Of a stretch of 64,000 nucleotides of DNA, positions 1 through 8,212 are shown piece after piece. Numbering within the stretch: the stretch's first letter is position 1; the number at the start of each line of letters is the position of its first letter. The DNA comes from Promicromonospora panici (GTDB lineage: Bacteria > Actinomycetota > Actinomycetes > Actinomycetales > Cellulomonadaceae): positions 1-64,000 of the forward strand of contig NZ_UWYY01000009.1 in NCBI RefSeq assembly GCF_900608595.1. Reading direction: 5' to 3'. The translations under genes and the position numbers were made by a program. The notes under the pieces were generated by a model, which made no database searches, was not told the DNA's origin, and was given only the letters and a program-made list of their open reading frames with translations.

Positions 1-883
1 CCCTGGTGTCGTCCACTGCGGGTGCGCCCATGACGGCGGTGATCGCGGTCTGCACCAGCAGGCCGTGCTCATCGGTCAGGAACCCTGCCACGTGGTAGCC
101 GCCGAACGTCTTGGCCAGATCCAGGAACTCGCCCTGAGCGGCCTTGTCGTCCTCACGATCGTCGGTATCCGGGTCGGTCACCGACGCGAACGCCTTAGCC
201 ACCCTCCGGAACCGGTCCGCGTCCAACAACCGGGCCTCGCGTAGTACCACGCCTTCTCCGGTGGCCAGGGTCCCGTCCGCGACCGCACCCTCCAGCACCC
301 CCGTGATCAGCTCGCGCGTCCGGGTCCCGTCCGGGTCGTCGGCGGGGTCGGGGAAGTCCACGGCGACGGTCTGCACGAACAGCTCCGGCGTGGTCGTCTC
401 CCCGGTGCGGGTATCGATCAACCACCCCAACGCGTCCGTGCGAGTCTCGCTGGTCGGCGCGACCTCCGTCATCACCCGGGCGTGGTCTGCGCCGAGCACA
501 CCGGCGACCAGCCGTTCCCGGGTCACCGGCAGCGCGGTGTCCAGGCGGTGTGCGATGGTCAGGTCCTTGCCCACCGTGGACGCCGAGACCCCCTCACGCA
601 GCCGCAGCCAGGTCTTAAACGTCCGGGCCATGCCACCCGAACGCCAGGAACCCTCGGCCTCGATCCGCGGCAACAACGTGTACCGCACCCCGTCCAGGCG
701 ACCGGTCAACCGACGGATACGGGTGTGCGCGTCAGCCAGCCGGGACACGGCCGGCGCACCCCACCCATCCAGCACCTCCGGAGCGGTCAAGTCGGCCAGG
801 TCACCCACGGCGGCCTCGATCCGGGCCACCGCTTCCTCCACCGACGCCGCGGGAGGCAGACCACCACGCGTCGCGTTGTTCAT
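1..883 (-). CDS. DUF222 domain protein, probable HNH endonuclease (13E12-type), partial
   Basis: The frame opens at ATG 883 and runs without a stop to the left edge, so only about 294 N-terminal residues are visible. It begins MNNATRGGLPPAAS and continues with the helical DUF222 signature: a segment on testing trait-like arginine/leucine helices, then AHTRIRRLTGRLDGVRYT, GVSASTVGKDLTIAHRL, ERLVAGVLGADHARVMTE. In known members a C-terminal HNH nuclease domain follows DUF222; that part is outside the window, so the nuclease assignment is inferred. A GGTGGAG ribosome binding site sits just before the start. A LexA-like box lies about 64 bp upstream. The cellular role of this abundant actinobacterial family is not established; copies are often multiple in one genome and some mycobacterial ones are SOS-controlled. 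Confidence 0.85.
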   Translation of the reverse strand, partial: MNNATRGGLPPAASVEEAVARIEAAVGDLADLTAPEVLDGWGAPAVSRLADAHTRIRRLTGRLDGVRYTLLPRIEAEGSWRSGGMARTFKTWLRLREGVSASTVGKDLTIAHRLDTALPVTRERLVAGVLGADHARVMTEVAPTSETRTDALGWLIDTRTGETTTPELFVQTVAVDFPDPADDPDGTRTRELITGVLEGAVADGTLATGEGVVLREARLLDADRFRRVAKAFASVTDPDTDDREDDKAAQGEFLDLAKTFGGYHVAGFLTDEHGLLVQTAITAVMGAPAVDDTR

Positions 884-946
884 CGACTCCACCGGCCCCC
901 ACCCCCGCCCGTCATCCACTACCCGTTGTTCACTGCCTCCATTGTC

Positions 947-962
947 TCGAACATTCGTACGT
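947..962 (-). promoter_or_regulatory. Candidate LexA/SOS box
   Basis: Read on the minus strand the 16-mer is ACGTACGAATGTTCGA, matching 10 of 12 fixed positions of the actinobacterial SOS box TCGAAC-N4-GTTCGA. It lies 64 bp upstream of the DUF222 start, the right place for an operator. The second half-site is perfect and the first has two mismatches, so binding strength is uncertain. Confidence 0.45.
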
Positions 963-1079
963 CCTGCAGGGCGTATTTGAGATCTGTGGATAACTCTTCG
1001 GGGCACCACCGAGACGCTACCGAGGTCCTCAGACCGGACCTGAAACCTCCAGACCAAGGCGTCAGCGAACTGACACATG

Positions 1080-1140
1080 TTCAGCAGGCTTGGGCAAAGC
1101 CATAACGTCGGGGGTTACGGCTCTCCCCGAGCCTGCTGAA
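1080..1140. repeat. 61-bp imperfect palindrome
   Basis: Outer arms TTCAGCAGGCT (1080-1090) and AGCCTGCTGAA (1130-1140) are perfect complements. Inner parts also pair partly (AAAGCCaTAAC against GTTACGGCTCT). The arm end GCCTGCTGAA is repeated once more at 1146-1155. It is single-copy in this window but has the size and form of the other palindromic families described here. Confidence 0.6.
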
Positions 1141-1415
1141 TCAAGGCCTGCTGAAGCGAGGGCAGCCCCCGGCTGGCCGACCCTAGGATCTGACGACATG
1201 AGCGCCCCGGTCCGAGTCTGGTACCAGCGGCACGGCGGAGCCCAGCCCGTCGGGCCAGCGCTCCACCCGGCGCACGTCACGACGATCGATGATCCGGTAG
1301 TCCTGCACCCCGAGCCCAAGACGGGTGGACCTTGTTCCCTACCCGGCTGCGTTCAGCGGGTGCGGCTGTCGAGACAGCCCCACTCGATCGAGCAGCGGCG
1401 GTAGTCGGTCAACGG

Positions 1416-2312
1416 TCACGTCCCGGATTGAATATCGCGGCCGACGTCGACAACGTCGTCCCTTCGCCTGCGACGCAGCCACCACGTCAGCCCCGCACTC
1501 AGCGCCAGCAGCGCGCCGACCAGAGCCACCATGCCGCCGACGCCGAGCAGCGCCACGCCGTCGACCAGCCAGCGCCGGACGCTCTCCCCCGCCCCGATGA
1601 CCGGGTCGTCCAGCGCGCCGTCGCGCAGCACGCGGATGTCGTACCAGCCGTAGTACGCCACGTACGCGCCCGCGATGACGAGCAGGCCGCCGCCCAGTCG
1701 CGGGACGATCCGGCCGGCCTCCCGCAGCCAGGCCACCACCGCCGTCTGCGCCAGCGCCACTGCCAGCGATACCGCGACGATCACCAGGCCCATGCCCAGG
1801 GCGTAGGCGCCGAACACGGCCAGGCCGCCGCCCACCGTACCGGCCCGGAAGCTCGCCACCACAGTCGCGAGGAACGGCGCGATGGTGCAGCTGAGCGAGG
1901 CGGTCGCGTAGGCGACGCCGAACATCGCCATCGACGACGCCGACCGGGTCAGCGTCGGCCGCTTCACGCCGGAGATCCGCAGCCCGGGTAGATCTCGTCC
2001 GGCCAGGAGCCAGACGCCGAGCCCGAACAGCAGCACCCCGAGCACGACGGTGAACCAGGGCAGGTACCGCTGGACCGCGCCGACGCTGGAGACGAGCGTA
2101 AGCAGCAGCCCGAACAGCCCGAACACGGCGGTGAACCCGACCGTCATGGCCAGAGCGAAGGCCAGCGCCCGCCGGATGGCGACGGCCCTGCCCGGCGAGT
2201 CCTTGCCCATCACCAGCATGGACGCGTAGGCCGGCAGCATCGCGAACCCGCACGGGTTCACGACGGCGACCATCCCGGCGACCAGCGCCAGCCCGAGCGG
2301 CAGTCCGTCCAT
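1416..2312 (-). CDS. ccdA: CcdA-like thiol-disulfide electron transfer membrane protein
   Basis: A 298-residue polytopic membrane protein of the CcdA/DsbD transmembrane family, which carries reducing electrons from cytoplasmic thioredoxin across the membrane to an extracytoplasmic thioredoxin-like partner. The two signature cysteines are present: Cys21 in VVNPCGFAMLPAY and Cys142 in ASLSCTIAPF, each at the start of a related membrane bundle. I count at least six hydrophobic segments. The C-terminus ends in a basic stretch WWLRRRRR. It starts 3 bp after the stop codon of the upstream TlpA-like lipoprotein gene, so the two form one operon, and that lipoprotein is the obvious electron acceptor. 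Whether the pathway serves cytochrome c maturation or general thiol repair is not shown, since no other ccs genes are nearby. Confidence 0.9.
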   Translation of the reverse strand: MDGLPLGLALVAGMVAVVNPCGFAMLPAYASMLVMGKDSPGRAVAIRRALAFALAMTVGFTAVFGLFGLLLTLVSSVGAVQRYLPWFTVVLGVLLFGLGVWLLAGRDLPGLRISGVKRPTLTRSASSMAMFGVAYATASLSCTIAPFLATVVASFRAGTVGGGLAVFGAYALGMGLVIVAVSLAVALAQTAVVAWLREAGRIVPRLGGGLLVIAGAYVAYYGWYDIRVLRDGALDDPVIGAGESVRRWLVDGVALLGVGGMVALVGALLALSAGLTWWLRRRRRDDVVDVGRDIQSGT

Positions 2313-2315
2313 GCC

Positions 2316-2885
2316 TCAGCCGGCCAGCTCGGCGACCCGGGCGGACAGCTCGTCCGGCTCCAGGTACCCGGTGTCCGTGACCACACCGTTCTCGTCGACG
2401 ACGGCGAACGTGCTCTGCGCCGTGATCCCGAAGTGCCGCCAGACCTCACCGGACTCGTCGTTCAGATGCGTGAGGCCGTCGGTGTCGGTCTTCTCGATGA
2501 AGTCCTCCATCGCCGCGAGCTCGTCGAGCCCCGCGACACCGACCACGTTCACGTCGTCGCCGTGCTGCTCGGCGAGGTCGAGCACCTGCGGGGACTGGGA
2601 GACGCACGTGGGGCACCACGGCGCCCAGAACCAGAACACGGTGGGCTTGCCCGCCAGGTCCGCGGCGGCGAACTCCTCGCCATCGATGGTGGTCGAGGTG
2701 AACGTCAGCACCGACTCCGACGACCCGGCCGAGCCGGCGTCCGGCTCGGCGGTGTCGGACGCAGCCGAGCCCGGCTCGGTGGCGACGACGTCGTCCCCCG
2801 GCTGCGGGCTCTCGCCGGCCGCGCAACCGGCCAGGAGCAACGAACCGGCCGCCACGAACGCGGCCAGCGCTCCTCGAGTACGCAT
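2316..2885 (-). CDS. TlpA-like thioredoxin-fold lipoprotein
   Basis: A 189-residue exported thiol-redox protein. Residues 1-21 are a lipoprotein signal ending in the lipobox LLLAGC (Cys21), followed by an acidic, Ser/Gly-rich linker to about residue 57. The thioredoxin fold carries the active site FWAPWCPTC (Cys91, Cys94) and a typical later segment FGITAQSTFAVVDENG with a Ser-Thr where many homologues have a cis-Pro. I placed the start at ATG 2885 because the signal peptide begins there; an earlier in-frame start (2921) would add 12 residues without a better signal. It lies directly upstream of ccdA in one operon. Likely role: membrane-anchored disulfide reductase fed by CcdA on the outer face of the cell membrane. 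Confidence 0.88.
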   Translation of the reverse strand: MRTRGALAAFVAAGSLLLAGCAAGESPQPGDDVVATEPGSAASDTAEPDAGSAGSSESVLTFTSTTIDGEEFAAADLAGKPTVFWFWAPWCPTCVSQSPQVLDLAEQHGDDVNVVGVAGLDELAAMEDFIEKTDTDGLTHLNDESGEVWRHFGITAQSTFAVVDENGVVTDTGYLEPDELSARVAELAG

Positions 2886-3093
2886 CACGGCAACATCACT
2901 CCATCCAGGGCTGCATGGCACCCGGAAAGTGCCCGTTACCGCAACGATCGCTCACCGATCCGGCCCCGTACAGGGCGCACGCCCCTGACGACAGCTCCGT
3001 AAGGGAAAGGTAAGGACGATCACCGACCTCTGGATTCGCGCTGCCGAGCCCGGGGATTCGCCACTCCCGTACCCCGGATCCCGTCACCTGCCC

Positions 3094-3855
3094 CTACGGC
3101 CGCCCGACCCGCACGCCGTCGACGTAAAGCTCCAGGTCGGCACTCTTCTCCGGCCAGAAGCACACCAGCCCGGCGACGCGCATCGCCTCACGCAGCGGGG
3201 TCTCGTACACCCAGACCACGTCGGTCAGCTCCAGGTCACCGACGTCGAGCGTCCAGTAGGACGCCGACCCCTTGTACGGGCAGCGAGTCACGGTATCGGT
3301 AGGCGTCAGCAGATCCATCCGCACGTCGGTCCGCGGCAGGTAGTACCGGGGCCCGAGCCCGGTCTCCGTCAGGACGACCGGCCGGCGCGACTCGGCGACG
3401 ACCTCGCCCCCGGCCACCACGCGGATGTGCCGGCTCGACGGCAGCGCGTCGATGCGCACGTACGGGCTGCGCGTGTGGGTGTGCAGCACCTCGTCCTCCT
3501 CGAGCCACGTGTCGAAGGCGGACCACGTGAGCGTGAACGAGCCCCGCAGGCGCTCGGCCGGCGCCTCGGGATAGCGGCGGGCGGCGCCTTCCAGCATGCG
3601 GTCGCCGACGACGACGTCGAACACCTCGCTGATCCCGAGCGACTTCGACACCCGCCCCTGCCCCGCCGGCCGCAGCTCGGCCTTCAGGTCGTCACGCGCG
3701 AAGAAGTACCGGGGAAAGTGGGGGTTCTCCCAGACCAGCAGTGGCGGGTCGGCGTCGGCCACGAGCTCGCCCGCGCTGTACGCGCGAACCCGGGTCTGCC
3801 CGGGCTGCGCCGTCCCCGGCGGGATCACCAGAGCTCTCTGCGCGATGTCGGGCAT
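3094..3855 (-). CDS. DUF427 domain protein (two tandem domains)
   Basis: A 253-residue cytoplasmic protein with two copies of the DUF427 beta-barrel fold. The first repeat spans roughly residues 20-115 (VRAYSAGELVADADPPLLVWE, then FPRYFFARDDL) and the second roughly residues 130-240 (IRVVAGGEVVAESRRPVVLTE, then GPRYYLPRTDV and CPYKGSASYWTL). The CPYKGxxxYW motif is a hallmark of the family. The biochemical role of DUF427 proteins is not established. I chose ATG 3855 because GAGAGGTGG precedes it at good spacing; the in-frame start at 3894 lacks this. It stands alone, divergent from the ABC exporter operon that begins at 4017. Confidence 0.85.
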   Translation of the reverse strand: MPDIAQRALVIPPGTAQPGQTRVRAYSAGELVADADPPLLVWENPHFPRYFFARDDLKAELRPAGQGRVSKSLGISEVFDVVVGDRMLEGAARRYPEAPAERLRGSFTLTWSAFDTWLEEDEVLHTHTRSPYVRIDALPSSRHIRVVAGGEVVAESRRPVVLTETGLGPRYYLPRTDVRMDLLTPTDTVTRCPYKGSASYWTLDVGDLELTDVVWVYETPLREAMRVAGLVCFWPEKSADLELYVDGVRVGRP

Positions 3856-3978
3856 CCTGACCACCTCTCGCTGCGGAAACACGCCGCGGGGCATGCCCGG
3901 AACGGCGCTGGACCTCTCCTCCTGGCCAACCCGGTGAGCGGCCGTGGTTGTTCCAAGGCGACGCCGGTCGGATCAGGC

Positions 3979-4010
3979 TTGACCCTGACGCAGGGTCAAC
4001 CCGTCATCCT
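3979..4010 (+). promoter_or_regulatory. MerR-type operator-promoter of the ABC exporter operon
   Basis: TTGACCC (3979-3985) and GGGTCAA (3993-3999) form a perfect dyad with a 7-nt centre. The dyad starts with a -35-like TTGACC and is followed after a 20-bp spacer by CATCCT (4005-4010), a weak -10. A long 19-20 bp spacer containing the dyad is characteristic of promoters activated by MerR proteins, which untwist the DNA. The predicted transcription start coincides with the ATG at 4017 and no ribosome binding site is visible, so the mRNA is probably leaderless. The third gene of the operon encodes a MerR protein. Confidence 0.75.
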
Positions 4011-4016
4011 CGTCGC

Positions 4017-4898
4017 ATGAACACTCATACGGACACCGGAGCGGGTCCCGGAGCAGGCACGGGAGTGCCCGCGATCCGGGTCCGGAACATCGAGAAGTCG
4101 TACAGGGACCTGCACGTCCTGAAGGGCGTGGACTTCGAGGTCGCGAGCGGCAGCATCTTCGCGCTGCTCGGCTCCAACGGCGCAGGCAAGACCACCGCCA
4201 TCAAGATCCTGTCCACCCTCCTGAAGGCCGACGCCGGCACCGCGAGCGTCAACGGGTACGACGTCGCCACCCAGGCCGCCGACGTACGCGAGTCGATCAG
4301 CCTCACCGGGCAGTTCGCCGCCGTCGACGAAGTCCTGACCGGACGCGAGAACCTGATCCTGGTCGCGAAGCTGCGCCACCTGACCAACCCCGGCAAGATC
4401 GCCGACGACCTCCTGGCCCGCTTCTCCCTGACCGACGCCGGCGGCCGCAAGGCCGCCACCTACTCCGGCGGCATGCGGCGCCGCCTCGACATCGCCATGA
4501 GCCTGATCGGCAACCCGCCGGTCATCTTCCTCGACGTGCCGACGACGGGGCTCGACCCCGAGGCCCGCATCGAGGTGTGGCAGACCGTCAAGAACCTCGC
4601 CCAGGGCGGCACCACGGTGCTGCTGACCACCCAGTACCTGGACGAGGCGGAGCAGCTCGCCGACCGGATCGCGATCCTGCACCAGGGCCGGATCATCGTC
4701 AACGGCACCCTGGCCGAGCTCAAGGCCCTCCTGCCGCCCGCCAAGATCGAGTACGTCGAGAAGCAGCCTTCCCTGGAGGACGTCTTCTTCGCCGTCGTCG
4801 GCGAGAACGGCGCCGGCCCGGACGGCGAGGCCACCGGCCCGCATCGCGAGGCCGGCACGCCCGCAGCATCGGCACAGAACAGCGAGGACCAGCGATGA
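4017..4898 (+). CDS. ABC exporter ATP-binding protein, DrrA-like, with altered Walker B
   Basis: A 293-residue nucleotide-binding subunit of an ABC-2 type (DrrAB-like) exporter. Walker A is GSNGAGKTT, the signature is YSGGMRRRLDIAMSL, and the switch His is replaced in TTQYLDEAEQLADRIAIL by the usual Gln of this subfamily. Walker B reads VIFLDVPTTGLD: codon 174 is GTG (Val) where nearly all relatives have GAG (Glu), the catalytic base. A Pro/Ala-rich tail of about 30 residues follows the family's C-terminal region. The start ATG 4017 immediately follows the MerR-type promoter. The stop overlaps the start of the permease gene by 4 bp (ATGA). Likely exports a hydrophobic drug or lipid together with that permease; substrate unknown. 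Confidence 0.9.
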   Translation: MNTHTDTGAGPGAGTGVPAIRVRNIEKSYRDLHVLKGVDFEVASGSIFALLGSNGAGKTTAIKILSTLLKADAGTASVNGYDVATQAADVRESISLTGQFAAVDEVLTGRENLILVAKLRHLTNPGKIADDLLARFSLTDAGGRKAATYSGGMRRRLDIAMSLIGNPPVIFLDVPTTGLDPEARIEVWQTVKNLAQGGTTVLLTTQYLDEAEQLADRIAILHQGRIIVNGTLAELKALLPPAKIEYVEKQPSLEDVFFAVVGENGAGPDGEATGPHREAGTPAASAQNSEDQR

Positions 4899-5656
4899 CC
4901 AAGCATTTCTTCAGCGACACCGGCGTCCTGCTGGGACGCTCCCTGACCCACATCATGCGCAGCATGGACACGATCCTCACCACGGCGGTCACGCCGATCG
5001 CGATGATGCTGATGTTCGTCTACGTCTTCGGCGGCGCGATCGAGACCGGCACGAACAGCTACGTCGACTATCTGCTGCCGGGCATCCTGCTCATCACCAT
5101 CGCGTCCGGCATCGCCTACACAGCGTTCCGGCTGTTCATGGACATGCAGGGCGGCATCTTCGAGCGCTTCCAGTCCATGCCGATCGCTCGCTCGTCGGTC
5201 CTGTGGGCGCACGTGCTGACGTCGCTGGTCGCCAACCTCGTCTCGCTGGCCGTCGTCGTCCTGGTGGCGCTCCTGATGGGCTTCCGCTCCGGCGCGGGCA
5301 TCCTGGACTGGCTCGGCGTGGCGGGCATCCTGGTTCTGTTCACACTGGCCCTGACCTGGCTCGCCGTCATCCCCGGACTCACGGCGAAGTCTGTCGACGG
5401 CGCGAGCGCCTTCTCCTACCCGCTCATCTTCCTGCCGTTCCTCAGCTCGGCCTTCGTGCCCACGGAGACCATGCCCGGCCCGGTGCGCTGGTTCGCCGAG
5501 AACCAGCCGGTGACGTCGATCGTCGACACGATTCGCGCCCTCCTCGCCGAGCAGCCCGTGGGCACCGACATCTGGGTCGCCCTGGGCTGGTGCGTCGGCA
5601 TCCTCGTGGTCACGTACTTCTTCGCGATGGCCGCCTACCGTCGCAAGATCTCGTAG
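4895..5656 (+). CDS. ABC-2 type exporter permease, DrrB-like
   Basis: A 253-residue membrane subunit with about six hydrophobic segments, from TILTTAVTPIAMMLMFVYVF near residue 30 to GILVVTYFFAMAAYRRKIS at the C-terminus. The family pattern is clear: an N-terminal cytoplasmic helix, the conserved segment MDMQGGIFERFQSMPIARSS after the second membrane helix, and FLPFLSSAFVPTETMP before the last helices. Its start overlaps the stop of the ATPase gene, implying coupled translation and a two-subunit exporter. The MerR gene follows after 15 bp, so all three are one autoregulated unit. Confidence 0.9.
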   Translation: MTKHFFSDTGVLLGRSLTHIMRSMDTILTTAVTPIAMMLMFVYVFGGAIETGTNSYVDYLLPGILLITIASGIAYTAFRLFMDMQGGIFERFQSMPIARSSVLWAHVLTSLVANLVSLAVVVLVALLMGFRSGAGILDWLGVAGILVLFTLALTWLAVIPGLTAKSVDGASAFSYPLIFLPFLSSAFVPTETMPGPVRWFAENQPVTSIVDTIRALLAEQPVGTDIWVALGWCVGILVVTYFFAMAAYRRKIS

Positions 5657-5671
5657 GGCACGCTGGGCAGC

Positions 5672-6463
5672 ATGCTGACGATCAGCCAGGTGGCGTCGTA
5701 TGCCGGGGTGACGGTGCGGGCGGTACGGCACTATCACCAGATCGGGCTGCTTCCGGAGCCGGAGCGCGACCGCTCCGGCTACCGGTCGTACGACGCCGCC
5801 GCGCTCGTGCGGCTGATCCGGATCCACACCCTGGCCGACGCCGGAGTTCCGCTGGCCAGAGTGCAGGAGCTGCTCGATGCCGCCCCGGACGAGTTCGCCC
5901 GAAGCATCAAGGAGATCGACAGAGGGCTGCGCGCGGAGATGCGCCGGCTGCGAGAGAACCGCAAGCGGATCGCCAGGCTCGCCGACGGAGAGAGTCTGGC
6001 GCTCCCGCGGAGCGTCCTGGACTATCTCGACCGGCTACGAGGTCTCGGCGTCGACGAGGAGTACATCGCGCTCGAGCGGGACGGCTGGATCATGGTGGCC
6101 GCGCACGCACCGGACGAGATCGACGACATCATCGCGATGAAGCACCGGGAGCTGGACGACCCCGACACGGTGCTGCTCTACAAGCTGATCAACGAGGCCA
6201 TCCACTGGCCCGCCGACGATCCGCGGATCGTCGAGATCGTCGACGTCATGGAGAGGATCGTGTGGCGGGCCGCCGAGGCGGGCCAGCTGGGCGAGACGGG
6301 GGACGACGACCGGGACCAGCCCTTCGTGGACCTGTTGGACGCGCTGCCAGCCGCGTCACCGGGCGGCAGGCGGGTCATCGCCCTCCTGGAGGAGCGCGGC
6401 TGGAAGGGCTGGACCCGCATCGAGCAGGTGCCACCTCGTCGGCTGGGCGCGACGGGTGCCTGA
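5672..6463 (+). CDS. MerR family transcriptional regulator
   Basis: A 263-residue regulator. The N-terminal winged helix-turn-helix runs MLTISQVASYAGVTVRAVRHYHQIG, then LLPEPERDRSGYRSYDAAALVRL, followed by the coiled dimer helix (RVQELLDAAPDEFARSIKEIDRGLRAEMRRLRENRKR in parts). The region after about residue 130 is a larger effector domain than in metal-sensing MerR proteins and lacks a Cys cluster, so it probably senses an organic ligand. It is the last gene of the exporter operon, and the MerR-type dyad in front of that operon (3979-3999) is its likely target, giving ligand-induced autoactivation. The stop codon lies inside a 12-bp terminator stem. Confidence 0.9.
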   Translation: MLTISQVASYAGVTVRAVRHYHQIGLLPEPERDRSGYRSYDAAALVRLIRIHTLADAGVPLARVQELLDAAPDEFARSIKEIDRGLRAEMRRLRENRKRIARLADGESLALPRSVLDYLDRLRGLGVDEEYIALERDGWIMVAAHAPDEIDDIIAMKHRELDDPDTVLLYKLINEAIHWPADDPRIVEIVDVMERIVWRAAEAGQLGETGDDDRDQPFVDLLDALPAASPGGRRVIALLEERGWKGWTRIEQVPPRRLGATGA

Positions 6464-6484
6464 CGGACATCGCCGTCAGGCACC
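6455..6484. terminator. Bidirectional hairpin terminator
   Basis: GGTGCCTGACGG (6455-6466), loop ACATCG, CCGTCAGGCACC (6473-6484): a perfect 12-bp stem. It overlaps the end of the merR gene and lies just before the end of the convergent SulP gene. There is no T-run, as is common in high-GC actinobacteria. Confidence 0.7.
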
Positions 6485-6492
6485 AGCCGCGA

Positions 6493-8043
6493 TCAGTGAC
6501 CGGCGCCGAGGTTTCCGGCGAGCCGCTCGTGGCGCGCGGCGGAGTCGTCATTCATCCCGATGATCGTCACGGTCTTGCCCTTGGCCACGTACTTGGTCGT
6601 GATGGCGTCCAGCGTGGCGACGGTCGAGGCGTCCCAGATGTGGGCGTTCGTCATGTCGATCACGATGTTCTTCGGGTCGCCCGCATAGTCGAACTGGTAG
6701 ACGAGGTCGTTGGACGAGGCGAAGAACAGCTCGCCGTCGACCGCGTACACCCGCCGGTCGTCGGCGTCCGAGGTGTCCAGGCGCTTGACCGAGGTGAAGT
6801 GGGCGACCCGGTTGGCGAACAGCACCATCGCGACCAGCACGCCGACGATCACGCCGTAGGCGAGGTTGTGCGTGGCCACGGTGACGACCACCGTCGCGAC
6901 CATGACGGTGGTCTCGGACTTGGGCATGCGCCGCAGGGTGGCCGGGCGGATCGAGTGCCAGTCGAAGGTGCCGACCGAGACCATGATCATCACGGCCACC
7001 AGCGCCGCCATCGGCATGATCGCGACCACGTCGCCGAGACCCACCACGAGGATGAGCAGGAACACGCCGGCCAGGAACGTCGACAGCCGCGTGCGTGCGC
7101 CGGAGGCCTTCACGTTGATCATCGTCTGGCCGATCATGGCGCAGCCGCCCATGCCGCCGAAGAACCCGGTGACGATGTTGGCCACGCCCTGGCCCCAGGA
7201 CTCGCGGGTCTTGTTCGAGTGGGTGTCGGTGACGTCGTCGACCAGCTTGGCGGTCAGCAGCGACTCCAGGATGCCGACCAGCGCCATCGCCAGGGCGTAG
7301 GGCGCGATGATCTGCAGCGTATCGAGGTTCAGCGGGACGTTCGGGAACAGCAGGCTCGGCAGCGACTCGGGCAGCGCGCCCTCGTCGCCGACGGTCGGCA
7401 CGTTGATCCCCGCGACGACGACCGCGGCGGTCAGCAGCACGATCGCGACCAGCGGGGCCGGAACCACCTTGGTCCACCGAGGCAGCAGCACCATGATGAC
7501 GATGCCGACGGCGACGAGCGGATAGACGATCCACGGCACGTCGATCAGGTGCGGCACCTGGGACAGGAAGATGAGGATCGCCAGCGCGTTGACAAAACCG
7601 ACCATGACCGACCGGGGGATGAATCGCATGATCTTCGCGACGCCGAGCACGCCGAGGGCCACCTGGATGATGCCGCCGAGAATGACCGTCGCGATCAGGT
7701 AGTCGAGCCCGTGGTCCCGCACCACCGGGGCGATGACCAGCGCGATCGCGCCCGTCGCGGCGGAGATCATGGCGGGGCGTCCGCCGAGGAACGAGATGGT
7801 CACGGCCATCGTGAACGACGCGAAGAGCCCGATCCGGGGATCGACACCCGCGATGAGCGAGAAGGCGATCGCCTCCGGGATCAGGGCCAGCGCCACGACG
7901 AGGCCCGCGAGGACCTCGGTGCGGAGAGTGCGGACCGAGCTGAACGCCGCCCGGAACGAGCCCGAGGTCGTCGCCTCGGGGGCGCCGGTCACAGGGACCG
8001 GCGCCGGGGCAGGATCGGGCAGGTCGACAGGAGTGCGTGACAC
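6493..8043 (-). CDS. SulP family inorganic anion transporter with STAS domain
   Basis: A 516-residue member of the SulP/SLC26 family. The membrane domain (about residues 25-400) starts TEVLAGLVVALALIPEAIAF, the conserved first SulP helix, and includes GFFGGMGGCAMIGQTMINV and the GARTRLS segment. The C-terminal STAS domain (about residues 415-510) contains VYAVDGELFFASSNDL and IDMTNAHIWDASTVATLD, the nucleotide-binding-like loop of anti-sigma antagonists. Members import sulfate, bicarbonate or other anions by proton or sodium coupling; the substrate cannot be told here. The start is GTG 8043 with GAAGGA upstream. It is convergent with merR and followed upstream by 169 bp of non-coding DNA that separates it from the next minus-strand gene. 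Confidence 0.92.
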   Translation of the reverse strand: MSRTPVDLPDPAPAPVPVTGAPEATTSGSFRAAFSSVRTLRTEVLAGLVVALALIPEAIAFSLIAGVDPRIGLFASFTMAVTISFLGGRPAMISAATGAIALVIAPVVRDHGLDYLIATVILGGIIQVALGVLGVAKIMRFIPRSVMVGFVNALAILIFLSQVPHLIDVPWIVYPLVAVGIVIMVLLPRWTKVVPAPLVAIVLLTAAVVVAGINVPTVGDEGALPESLPSLLFPNVPLNLDTLQIIAPYALAMALVGILESLLTAKLVDDVTDTHSNKTRESWGQGVANIVTGFFGGMGGCAMIGQTMINVKASGARTRLSTFLAGVFLLILVVGLGDVVAIMPMAALVAVMIMVSVGTFDWHSIRPATLRRMPKSETTVMVATVVVTVATHNLAYGVIVGVLVAMVLFANRVAHFTSVKRLDTSDADDRRVYAVDGELFFASSNDLVYQFDYAGDPKNIVIDMTNAHIWDASTVATLDAITTKYVAKGKTVTIIGMNDDSAARHERLAGNLGAGH

Positions 8044-8212
8044 GCAGTGTTTCCTTCGGGCTCTGGGGCGCGCGCCCCGCGGACCGAGGCCGCGAGACCC
8101 GGTCCGGTCGGACAGGACTGAGCACGCGACACTGCGTACGAAGACAAAGAGTTGGGCGCCGAACCACCGCAGACCGGCGGCGCGCCGGGCGCAATTCTAC
8201 GGCGGGCTGCGC

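Larger units (their letters stand above)
884..1415. other. Intergenic region without a recognisable gene
   Basis: Beyond the LexA-like box and the 61-bp palindrome at 1080-1140 I see no credible gene here. A short open stretch from ATG 1198 to 1404 (plus) has no ribosome binding site and resembles nothing I know. On the minus strand about 41 codons (roughly 1196-1300) give a plausible-looking peptide starting VQDYRIIDRRDVRRVERW, perhaps a gene remnant. A small GGCTGTC/GACAGCC inverted repeat at 1364-1379 could end transcription of the thiol-redox operon that stops at 1416. Confidence 0.5.

Noticed and set aside
144-980. Long open frame on the plus strand over the first kilobase
   Set aside because: Ser/Arg/Thr-rich translation of no known type; the opposite strand carries a clear DUF222 protein over the same bases.
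5203-8040. 945-codon open frame on the plus strand
   Set aside because: Low-complexity Arg/His/Asp translation, antisense to the SulP gene and out of frame with the ABC permease and merR; a by-product of high GC.
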